From Candidatus Komeilibacteria bacterium (GTDB lineage Bacteria > Patescibacteriota > Patescibacteriia > UBA1558 > 2-01-FULL-52-15), in contig JACQKJ010000022.1 of NCBI GenBank assembly GCA_016204595.1, positions 1 through 5,201 of the forward strand: a stretch of DNA of 5,201 nt, given 5' to 3'. How positions within the stretch are numbered: the first letter of the stretch is position 1; every line of letters begins with the position of its first letter. A program made the translations under genes and the position numbers. Shown one piece after another: positions 1 to 5,201 of this stretch. The notes beneath the pieces were generated by a model. The model had not been told where the DNA came from. It saw nothing but the letters and a program-made list of their open reading frames with translations, and did no database searches.

Positions 1-11
1 ACATATAGTGT
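1..11. promoter_or_regulatory. Partial NrdR box 1 (right half, cut by window edge)
   Basis: The sequence ACATATAGTGT ends with the half-site TAGTG (6-10). The single base left of its four-base centre (A at position 1) fits the last base of a left half-site CACTA. It lies 33 bases, about three helical turns, upstream of the same half-site in the complete box at 29-44. NrdR, the zinc-finger/ATP-cone repressor of ribonucleotide reductase genes, typically binds two such boxes spaced by whole turns. Only half of this one is visible, so the call leans on its partner. Confidence 0.6.
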
Positions 12-19
12 GCTATACT
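11..19 (+). promoter_or_regulatory. Extended -10 promoter element for nrdJ
   Basis: TGCTATACT matches an extended -10 (TGnTATAAT) at all but one position. The -35 would lie left of the window. Transcription would start near 25-27, giving a leader of about 230 bases before nrdJ. The element sits between the two NrdR boxes, with box 2 over or just after the predicted start site, so NrdR binding would be expected to block polymerase. The start site is inferred, not seen. Confidence 0.6.
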
Positions 20-28
20 ACCCTTATA

Positions 29-44
29 CCACTATATCTAGTGT
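29..44. promoter_or_regulatory. NrdR box 2 (operator of nrdJ)
   Basis: CCACTATATCTAGTGT matches the NrdR consensus as I recall it (ACACTATATATAGTGT-like) at 14 of 16 positions. It has perfect half-sites CACTA (30-34) and TAGTG (39-43) around a four-base centre. It stands upstream of a ribonucleotide reductase gene and is paired with a half box at 1-11. The known role of such pairs is repression of nrd genes by NrdR when dATP/ATP occupancy of its ATP-cone signals enough deoxynucleotides. Confidence 0.85.
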
Positions 45-65
45 TCTCTGACTTGCCCACCTAAT

Positions 66-90
66 GGAAAAAGCCCCGTAAATACGGGGC
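66..90 (-). terminator. GC-rich hairpin with T tract on the minus strand
   Basis: GCCCCGTA (73-80) pairs perfectly with TACGGGGC (83-90), an 8-bp stem with a minimal AA loop, or a 7-bp stem with a four-base loop. On the plus strand it is followed by GTGTCAAAAAA, so there is no U tract for nrdJ-sense RNA. On the minus strand it is followed at once by TTTTTCC, which is the form of an intrinsic terminator for leftward transcription. No minus-strand gene is evident to its right. It may be a relic, may stop antisense RNA, or may simply be a structured part of the nrdJ leader. Confidence 0.5.
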
Positions 91-92
91 GT

Positions 93-233
93 GTCAAAAA
101 AGCGGCAACCCGCCATAGCTTTCCGGAGGTCCAACGTAGCTTTAGCGAAGTTGGAAGCGACGGCGGGTTGTGTTCTGGAGGCACACGACGGTCTCGCAAT
201 ATCCGTTCTAGAGTTTTGTGCGGTCAAAAAAGC
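93..233 (+). repeat. 11-bp direct repeat bracketing the leader hairpin element
   Basis: GTCAAAAAAGC occurs exactly at 93-103 and again at 223-233, 130 bases apart. Between the copies lies a 119-base segment containing the nested inverted repeat. The arrangement resembles a target-site duplication around a small inserted element; removing one copy plus the segment would leave a short ordinary leader before nrdJ. The segment ends show no terminal inverted repeats, and the A6 run lowers the information content, so a chance repeat is possible. Confidence 0.4.
106..170. repeat. Nested inverted repeat (double-stem hairpin) in nrdJ leader
   Basis: The outer arms CAACCCGCC (106-114) and GGCGGGTTG (162-170) are perfect 9-bp complements. 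Inside them TCCAAC (130-135) pairs with GTTGGA (150-155). Both levels carry the same kind of core, TAGCTTT next to the left arm and AGCGA next to the right arm, so it looks like one hairpin repeat nested in another. Such structure argues for non-coding repeat DNA even though the frame leading into nrdJ is open here. The style recalls intergenic repeats of Patescibacteria, an impression from memory. It could also be a regulatory fold in the nrdJ leader RNA; no known riboswitch consensus was recognised. Confidence 0.65.
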
Positions 234-258
234 CTTAAAAAGGGTAAAACCAAAAACC

Positions 259-3200
259 ATGCTCACCACCATCATTAAGCGTAACGGCCAGACCGAGACG
301 TTCGACCCGGATAAGCTCTTGAATTCCCTCAAATTCATCATACAGCAGCTCCACCTCAAGGATAACCCCATTTCTCTGCGGGTCTACAAAGCTGCGATGG
401 AAAAACTCGAGGCAGAACGGCCGAACCGTGAGATGGCAACCAGCGAAGAGATACGGACAGCCATCACCATGGTGCTGGTAGAGAGCAATTTGAAAACTAT
501 TGCGGAATTCTACTCGGATCATAAAGGTAAGAAACTGCCTATGTCCGCAAAAAAGCAAAATTACGTCGGACAGCCCATCAAAGCCATCAATCCCGGGCTC
601 AAGATACCGAGACATTGGACAAAAGAGGGTCAGAATGTCTTTAGTATGTTCGTCTATGAGAAGCGGACGTCCATTATACGCGATCCTGACGGTAAAGTTA
701 TCGCAGAGATCAAGGATGTCGAGGTGCCGACCTTCTGGACACAGGTCGCGACAGACATATTAGCCCAGAAATACCTTCGCAAAGCAGGCGTCCCGCAATT
801 TGACGCGGGCGGCAACGCCATCGTGGACGAATTCGGCGATCCAGTCTTAGGTCCCGAGACCTCTATAAGGCAAGTTTCACACCGTTTGGCCGGCTGCTGG
901 CGCGATTGGGGCGAACGATACGGTTATTTTTACTCTCAGGCAGACGCGCAGGCGTATGAGGACGAGATGACCTACACGCTCATCCGGCAACTGGGCGCTC
1001 CCAACTCCCCGCAATGGTTTAACACCGGCCTTGCGTACGCCTATGGCATCAAAGGCTCTCCGCAGGGACATTATCTGGTAAATCCCGACACCGGCGTTTT
1101 GGAGCAGGGGCCTGATGCCTACACGCATCCGCAGCCGCACGCATGCTTCATTCAATCCGTTTCCGATGACCTCGTGAATGAAGGCGGCATTTTTGATCTG
1201 GTGACGCGCGAAGCTAGGCTTTTCAAATACGGTTCGGGCACCGGTTCCAACTTCTCGACCTTGCGCTCGGGCGGCGAGAAGCTGTCCGGCGGCGGCAGAT
1301 CGTCGGGCATGATGTCTTTTTTGCGTATCTTCGACCGGGCTGCCGGTGCCATCAAATCAGGCGGCACCACGCGCCGCGCCGCAAAGATGGTCGTCGTCGA
1401 CATCAATCATCCTGACGCGCCCGAATTCATCAGCTGGAAAATGCGCGAAGAGCAGAAAGTCGCGGCTCTTATTTCCGGATCATGGAACACGCACCATTTC
1501 CTCAACAAGATCATGTCGGTCGCGGTCAAAGAAAAGACGACCGACTTCAGCGGAAATGAAACGCTCCGCGAAGCGGTCCAGCAGGCGCTCAAGAGAAAGA
1601 TCCCGTTAAGTTTCATCATCCGCGCTCTCGACCTCGTGAAACAGGGATACGAATCCATGGACCTCGCGGTATTCAACACGCACTTCGAGGGCGAGGCCTA
1701 CACTACCGTGTCCGGACAGAACTCGAACAATTCGGTGCGCGTGACGAACGAATTCATGAAAGCCGTCGACAAAGACCAGGACTGGAACCTCATTTATCGC
1801 ACGACGAATGAGATCGCGCGTACCCTGCCTGCGCGCTCGCTCTGGAACGACATTAACTACGCCGCATGGTCATCGGCTGATCCGGGCCTGCAGTTCCACA
1901 CCACCGCGAACGACTGGCACACCTGTCCGCAAGATGGGGCTATCACCGCGTCAAATCCCTGCTCCGAATACATGTTTCTCGACGATACGGCCTGCAATCT
2001 CGCTTCCATCAATCTGGCGCACTTTCTGGATGACGATGCGCGTTTCGATACCGAGGCATTCCGTCATGCCGTACGACTATGGACGATAACGCTTGAAATT
2101 TCAGTTTTGATGGCGCAGTTCCCGGGCCGCGAGATCGCCTGGCGGAGCTACTTATACCGCACCCTTGGTTTAGGCTATGCGAACTTGGGCACCATTCTCA
2201 TGACCATGGGCATTCCGTATGATTCGGAAGAAGGCCGCACTATCGCGGCTGCCATCACGGCCATCATGGGCGGCCAGTCATATGAGACCTCTGCGGAGTT
2301 AGCACAGGTCGTCGGACCCTTCCCCCGCTATGCGAACAATAAAGAAGACATGCTTCGCGTCATGCGCAACCACCGCCGCGTCGCCTACAACGCTCCGGCT
2401 TCGGAATACGAGAATATAGACATCAAACCCATCGGCCTCAATCCTACCTATACTCCCGATTATCTGCTCACCGAAGCGCGGGCCGCCTGGGATGAGGCAT
2501 TATCCATGGGCGAGAAATACGGCTACCGCAATGCGCAGACAACGCTCATTGCACCGACCGGCACCATCGGCCTGGTCATGGACTGCGACACCACCGGCGT
2601 GGAGCCTGACTTCGCCATCGTGAAATTCAAGAAGCTCGCGGGCGGCGGCTATCTCAAGATCATCAACCGCAACCTGCCCAAAGCTTTGAAGCGCCTCGGG
2701 TACACGGACCAGCAGATCGAGCGTATCGAAAAGTACGCGCTCGGCTACGGTACCTTGAAAGGCGCTCCGAACATAAATCCCGACTCACTTATTGCCAAAG
2801 GGTTCACCATGGAAGAAATCGAGAAGCTCGACCAGGAAGTTTCCAAATCGTTCGACATACAGTTCGCCTTCAACACCACGACCGTGACGCCGGATACCCT
2901 GAAGCGCGCGGGTGTTACCGACGAACAGCTCGCCGCACAGAACCTGAACGTGCTGCAGGCGTTGGGCTTCTCCAAAGAAGAGATCAAGGAAGCAAACCTC
3001 TACGTGACCGGTACCATGACCATCGAGGGCGCGCCGGACCTCAAAGAAGAGCACTATCCCATCTTCGACTGCGCGAACAAGTGCGGTGCCTTAGGCAAAC
3101 GCTACATCGCCTACAAAGCGCACGTCGCCATGATGGGCGCTGTCCAGCCCTTCCTCTGCGGCGCTATTTCCAAGACCATCAACATGCCAAAGAGTGCCAG

Positions 3201-4041
3201 TATCGAAGAGGTTGCCGAAGTGCATTGGACCAGCTGGAAGTACGGGCTCAAAGCAGTGGCGCTCTATCGCGACGGGTCAAAGCTTTCCCAGCCGCTTAAT
3301 TCCGTGACTGATGATGAGTCAATTCTCGGCTTGACCGAAGATGATGATGTTGATGAGGATATATCAGCAAAAAATTATAGCGACGCGATCGCGCGTAAAC
3401 TTCTGAAACAGGACCTGCCGACCCAGCGTTATGGATTCATCCAGGAAGCGCGCGTCGGCGGACACAAGATCTACCTGCGCACCGGAGAGTATCCTGACGG
3501 ACGCCTGGGCGAGATATTCATCGATATGTACAAGGAAGGCGCGGCGTACCGCTCGCTCGTGAACTGCTTCGCCATCGCCATCTCGAAAGGATTGCAATAT
3601 GGCGTACCGCTCGAGGAATTCGTGGACACCTTCACTTACACGCGTTTCGATCCTGCCGGTGTGGTGGAAGGCCATGCCAACGTCAAGATGGCAACCTCGC
3701 TTCTCGATTACATCTTCCGTGTCCTCGGCTACGAATACCTGGGCCGTAATGATTTAGTCCAGATCAAGGAAGGGACTCCGCGCATAGAACAGCAAAAGGC
3801 GTACTACATGGGTCAGGCAACACTGCCCATGGGCAGCAAGGAGGCCGGTGATTACGCAGGTCCGGCTTTGACCAAAGCAATGAAAATTTCCAAGCCGATC
3901 GGCGATGCGGACAAACGCAGCGACGCCATACGCCAGGGCTTTACCGGCGACCAATGCGCAGCGTGTGGGAGCATCAAGATGAAACGCAATGGAAGTTGTC
4001 TGCTCTGCATGGATTGTGGAGAAACGACTGGCTGCAGCTAG
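259..4041 (+). CDS. nrdJ: Vitamin B12-dependent (class II) ribonucleotide reductase
   Basis: This cytoplasmic enzyme reduces ribonucleotides, probably diphosphates, to deoxyribonucleotides using an adenosylcobalamin-derived thiyl radical. The 1260 residues show an ATP-cone (about 3-95, starting TIIKRNG), the class II catalytic barrel (about 120-1010), an acidic linker (about 1017-1036), a TSCPD-like domain (about 1065-1155) and a cysteine-rich tail. The motif SNPCSE gives N566, radical Cys C568 and E570. C296 (HACFIQ) and C579 (DTACNLASINL) fit the redox pair, and APTGTIG (765-771) the phosphate loop. C1233, C1236, C1247, C1250, C1253 and C1259 form the tail that would re-reduce the active site. 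I chose ATG 259 because the ATP-cone begins there; a GTG at 91 would add 56 residues encoded by hairpin repeats. Ribosome-binding sequence is weak (AGGG at 241-244, 14 bases upstream). No intein interrupts it. Length suits large NrdJ forms plus an ATP-cone. NrdR boxes upstream indicate control by deoxynucleotide levels. Confidence 0.96.
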   Translation: MLTTIIKRNGQTETFDPDKLLNSLKFIIQQLHLKDNPISLRVYKAAMEKLEAERPNREMATSEEIRTAITMVLVESNLKTIAEFYSDHKGKKLPMSAKKQNYVGQPIKAINPGLKIPRHWTKEGQNVFSMFVYEKRTSIIRDPDGKVIAEIKDVEVPTFWTQVATDILAQKYLRKAGVPQFDAGGNAIVDEFGDPVLGPETSIRQVSHRLAGCWRDWGERYGYFYSQADAQAYEDEMTYTLIRQLGAPNSPQWFNTGLAYAYGIKGSPQGHYLVNPDTGVLEQGPDAYTHPQPHACFIQSVSDDLVNEGGIFDLVTREARLFKYGSGTGSNFSTLRSGGEKLSGGGRSSGMMSFLRIFDRAAGAIKSGGTTRRAAKMVVVDINHPDAPEFISWKMREEQKVAALISGSWNTHHFLNKIMSVAVKEKTTDFSGNETLREAVQQALKRKIPLSFIIRALDLVKQGYESMDLAVFNTHFEGEAYTTVSGQNSNNSVRVTNEFMKAVDKDQDWNLIYRTTNEIARTLPARSLWNDINYAAWSSADPGLQFHTTANDWHTCPQDGAITASNPCSEYMFLDDTACNLASINLAHFLDDDARFDTEAFRHAVRLWTITLEISVLMAQFPGREIAWRSYLYRTLGLGYANLGTILMTMGIPYDSEEGRTIAAAITAIMGGQSYETSAELAQVVGPFPRYANNKEDMLRVMRNHRRVAYNAPASEYENIDIKPIGLNPTYTPDYLLTEARAAWDEALSMGEKYGYRNAQTTLIAPTGTIGLVMDCDTTGVEPDFAIVKFKKLAGGGYLKIINRNLPKALKRLGYTDQQIERIEKYALGYGTLKGAPNINPDSLIAKGFTMEEIEKLDQEVSKSFDIQFAFNTTTVTPDTLKRAGVTDEQLAAQNLNVLQALGFSKEEIKEANLYVTGTMTIEGAPDLKEEHYPIFDCANKCGALGKRYIAYKAHVAMMGAVQPFLCGAISKTINMPKSASIEEVAEVHWTSWKYGLKAVALYRDGSKLSQPLNSVTDDESILGLTEDDDVDEDISAKNYSDAIARKLLKQDLPTQRYGFIQEARVGGHKIYLRTGEYPDGRLGEIFIDMYKEGAAYRSLVNCFAIAISKGLQYGVPLEEFVDTFTYTRFDPAGVVEGHANVKMATSLLDYIFRVLGYEYLGRNDLVQIKEGTPRIEQQKAYYMGQATLPMGSKEAGDYAGPALTKAMKISKPIGDADKRSDAIRQGFTGDQCAACGSIKMKRNGSCLLCMDCGETTGCS

Positions 4042-4055
4042 CAGACAGTTGTTTC
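4021..4055 (+). other. Hairpin spanning the nrdJ stop codon
   Basis: GAAACGACTG (4021-4030) pairs with CAGTTGTTTC (4046-4055) over 10 bp with one G-U. After a single mismatch, CTGC (4032-4035) pairs with GCAG (4041-4044), leaving loop AGCTA. The TAG stop (4039-4041) lies in the loop and inner stem. No U tract follows, so this is not a standard terminator. It competes with the hairpin at 4046-4090 for the same bases. Confidence 0.55.
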
Positions 4056-4090
4056 GACATCCCGCCATCGGCGGGGCGGAGAGACGACTG
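4046..4090 (+). terminator. Possible terminator hairpin after nrdJ, without U tract
   Basis: The core CCCGCC (4061-4066), loop ATC, GGCGGG (4070-4075) is a perfect 6-bp GC stem. The flanks extend it imperfectly: CAGTTGTTTC (4046-4055) can pair with GAGACGACTG (4081-4090) using two G-U pairs, with mismatches in between. It is the strongest fold between nrdJ and the next gene. The bases after it (GGTGTAGTTAAATAAG) lack a run of T, so it may end or stabilise the nrdJ message rather than act as an intrinsic terminator. CCCGCCAT and GGCGGG also occur in the leader repeat at 106-170, so it may be a member of the same repeat family. Confidence 0.4.
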
Positions 4091-4131
4091 GGTGTAGTTA
4101 AATAAGCATCTAAACGTACAAAAGCAATTAA

Positions 4132-4162
4132 TTGAGGGTATTCTAGCGATACCGATTATTAT
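4132..4162 (+). promoter_or_regulatory. Weak promoter candidate for the membrane-protein gene
   Basis: TATTAT (4157-4162) matches the -10 consensus at five of six positions, and TTGAGG (4132-4137) matches -35 at four of six, with a 19-base spacer that is longer than ideal. Transcription would start near 4169, only a few bases before ATG 4175, implying a nearly leaderless message. The region is AT-rich, so chance matches are common. A small inverted repeat, GGTAT (4137-4141) and ATACC (4149-4153), lies in the spacer. Confidence 0.3.
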
Positions 4163-4165
4163 TGA

Positions 4166-4657
4166 GTGCAAAAAATGTATCAATATATAGCCTATCTAAG
4201 TGTAACTTGGTGGAGTATAATAGCTTTCATCTTTATTGGCTTCTTCATTCTCAGGTTTGGAATGATTTCATACGGAGCTTCACGTCAAAAAATTCAAACT
4301 CTAGGGGGACTAGTACTAACAGCAGCTTTCATTCTAATGTTTGCATTACACGGCTGGAGAGCTGGATTTGCCTCAATCATCTTATTTTGGGTCCCCATAA
4401 CTCCCTTGGTTGAGGTACTGATTGAAAAAATAAAAAAATCATTGTATGGAGAAATGCGTAAACACCATGAGAGACTAGCAAAGGAATTTAACTCGACTCC
4501 TGAATTGGTTGAAAGGGAAATCTATGAATCTCTAGACAATCCCCGTCAGACAGAAGACATTGTAGAGCGGTATGCAAAAAAATGGGATGTAAAAAAATCT
4601 TATAGCCGTCAAGAAATGCAAGATGAGTTCGAGAAACACCAAAACAAAACCCCATGA
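4166..4657 (+). CDS. Small three-helix membrane protein of unknown function
   Basis: I do not recognise the family. The 163 residues (from GTG 4166) show three hydrophobic segments at about 13-31, 46-63 and 66-86. A charged, probably helical cytoplasmic tail of about 75 residues follows, rich in Lys, Glu and Arg. There is no signal-peptide cleavage pattern and no catalytic motif I can name. The start could equally be ATG 4175, three codons in; a Shine-Dalgarno sequence is lacking for either. Base composition is AT-richer than nrdJ (26 of 60 G+C at 4321-4380, against 42 of 60 at 1321-1380), suggesting a separate origin. The next gene, AbiV-like, begins 30 bases downstream on the same strand, so the two may work together, for example as membrane partner and effector. 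That is inference from position only. Confidence 0.7.
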   Translation: MQKMYQYIAYLSVTWWSIIAFIFIGFFILRFGMISYGASRQKIQTLGGLVLTAAFILMFALHGWRAGFASIILFWVPITPLVEVLIEKIKKSLYGEMRKHHERLAKEFNSTPELVEREIYESLDNPRQTEDIVERYAKKWDVKKSYSRQEMQDEFEKHQNKTP

Positions 4658-4670
4658 TGAGTAGGGCCTA

Positions 4671-4676
4671 TATAAT
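4671..4676 (+). promoter_or_regulatory. -10 element (TATAAT) before the AbiV-like gene
   Basis: A perfect TATAAT lies in the 30-base gap between the membrane-protein gene and the AbiV-like gene. No good -35 is seen at the matching distance (AACCCC at 4648-4653). Transcription would begin near 4683, about five bases before ATG 4688, again nearly leaderless. If active, the AbiV-like gene can be expressed apart from its neighbour. Confidence 0.4.
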
Positions 4677-4687
4677 CATAATCAGGT

Positions 4688-5201
4688 ATGGATAAACCAA
4701 AAAAATTTGATGAGCCATTTGTAAGAATGCACAAGGAAAAAATAGCATTCGATGCGCTTGAAAATGCAAACGCCCTGATGAATGAAGCCCAACTACTCAT
4801 AAGTCGTAAATTTTATGCGCGCGCTGCCTTTCTGTGCATAACATCTTTAGAAGAGCTAGCCAAAGTTGTTGTGTTGTCTGAAAAAAAAATTAATACAAAA
4901 CTGCTAAAGTCTCTAATAAGACACGAATTGAAAGCCCCTATTATAATGGATTTAGTGCAAGAATTGCTCCTATATGAGACCTCTATATTTGTGGGCGAGG
5001 AGCAAAAGCAGCGCATGATCGATCGACTACCAAAAATGAGAGAAGATACTTTATATACGCGCTTAAAGGAAACCAAAAAGAACTCCTTCAGACCGAATAA
5101 TTTATATTGGAAGAAGCGCGCTCTCAACCTTTACGGATATCTCGCGAATCTTAGTTGCACGGGAGAATCGGAAGCTTCAGACTTTTGCTTCTGTGCTAGT
5201 G
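4688..5201 (+). CDS. AbiV-like HEPN protein, abortive-infection family (3' end outside window)
   Basis: The frame opens at ATG 4688, has an in-frame TAA just upstream (4679-4681), and runs 171 codons to the window edge without a stop. Residues 21-63 match the AbiV/HEPN pattern I recall: AxxNAxxLxxxAxxLxxxxxYxRAxxLxxxxLEELxK, here ALENANALMNEAQLL, then FYARAAFL and SLEELAK (E55, E56, K59). An H-x-x-K at 79-82 (RHELKA) sits where AbiV-type proteins carry a similar basic motif. Known AbiV of Lactococcus stops phage growth by shutting down translation after a phage protein activates it; HEPN domains are often RNases, but no clear RxxxxH catalytic motif is seen here. The window gives roughly the expected family length, so little may be missing. 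AGG stands only one base before ATG, a poor Shine-Dalgarno. DNA is AT-rich (19 of 60 G+C at 4681-4740), unlike nrdJ. A different HEPN family remains possible. Confidence 0.65.
   Translation, partial: MDKPKKFDEPFVRMHKEKIAFDALENANALMNEAQLLISRKFYARAAFLCITSLEELAKVVVLSEKKINTKLLKSLIRHELKAPIIMDLVQELLLYETSIFVGEEQKQRMIDRLPKMREDTLYTRLKETKKNSFRPNNLYWKKRALNLYGYLANLSCTGESEASDFCFCAS

Larger units (their letters stand above)
4018..4101 (+). repeat. Tandem copy of the nrdJ 3' end (GETTGCS-stop twice)
   Basis: The 24 bases 4018-4041, the last seven codons and stop of nrdJ, are repeated at 4078-4101 with 19 of 24 identities. Both encode GETTGCS-stop. The five changes are all at third codon positions (GAA/GAG, GGC/GGG, TGC/TGT, AGC/AGT, TAG/TAA). 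The offset is exactly 60 bases, so the copies share a frame, and reading through the TAG would add 19 residues ending in the same tail. The purely synonymous divergence indicates that the second copy came from the end of a related functional nrdJ rather than from a recent local duplication. Recombination or integration at the gene end is the simplest inference. Confidence 0.8.

Noticed and set aside
100..200. Cobalamin riboswitch in the nrdJ leader
   Set aside because: A B12-dependent enzyme made this attractive, and CCGGAGGTCC slightly resembles the B12 box, but the conserved box and core elements are not there.
91..258. N-terminal extension of nrdJ from GTG 91
   Set aside because: The frame is open, but the 56 codons run through the nested hairpin repeat, resemble no part of NrdJ, and the ATP-cone begins at ATG 259.
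259..4041. Intein or intron within nrdJ
   Set aside because: Ribonucleotide reductases often host them, but the protein follows the NrdJ family continuously from barrel to tail with no inserted Cys-start/HN-end block.
235..4183. Minus-strand and alternate-frame open frames across nrdJ
   Set aside because: They are antisense or shifted readings of the GC-rich nrdJ coding sequence, low-complexity and without recognisable domains.
4162..4413. 83-codon frame overlapping the membrane-protein gene
   Set aside because: It starts with TTG, overlaps in another frame, is Ser/Asn-rich and shows no protein-like pattern, whereas the 4166-4657 frame has clear membrane helices.
4609..5127. Minus-strand frames opposite the AbiV-like gene
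   Set aside because: The plus-strand frame carries the AbiV/HEPN pattern over the same region, so these are antisense shadows.
1..5201. tRNA, rRNA, CRISPR array, transposase or integrase genes
   Set aside because: None was recognised on either strand; the only repeats are the short ones listed.

Overview
The window is bacterial DNA with two halves. The left four fifths (about 1-4101) is GC-rich and carries one large gene, nrdJ, for an adenosylcobalamin-dependent (class II) ribonucleotide reductase. The right end (about 4102-5201) is clearly more AT-rich and carries two short genes of accessory character: an unrecognised three-helix membrane protein, and the 5' part of an AbiV-like HEPN protein (abortive-infection family) that runs off the window.

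Left edge, 1-258: a nrd control region. An extended -10 (TGCTATACT) lies between one complete NrdR box (29-44) and the right half of a second (1-11). This is the usual architecture for repression of ribonucleotide reductase genes by NrdR. A leader of about 230 bases follows. It holds a GC-rich hairpin with a T tract only on the minus strand, a nested inverted repeat (106-170), and an 11-base direct repeat (93-103 and 223-233) that brackets the inverted repeat. It looks like non-coding, repeat-derived DNA, although one reading frame stays open through it.

nrdJ, 259-4041: 1260 residues with an N-terminal ATP-cone, the class II catalytic barrel with all expected cysteines, a TSCPD-like domain and a cysteine-rich C-terminal tail. 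No intein is seen.

Junction, 4018-4101: the last seven codons plus stop of nrdJ occur twice, exactly 60 bases apart and in the same frame. All five differences are at third codon positions, and both copies read GETTGCS-stop. An inverted copy of part of this sequence lies between them, so two mutually exclusive hairpins can form over and after the stop codon. The composition change begins just after the second copy. This looks like a recombination or integration scar at the 3' end of nrdJ.

The organism cannot be named from this window. NrdR control plus class II reductase indicates a bacterium. The GC-rich nested hairpins with AGCTTTAGCGAAG-type cores recall intergenic repeats I associate with Patescibacteria/CPR genomes; that is an unverified impression.

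nrdJ supplies deoxynucleotides. The two right-hand genes show no functional link to it, and their position after an apparent scar suggests a small defence or mobile island inserted behind a housekeeping gene.
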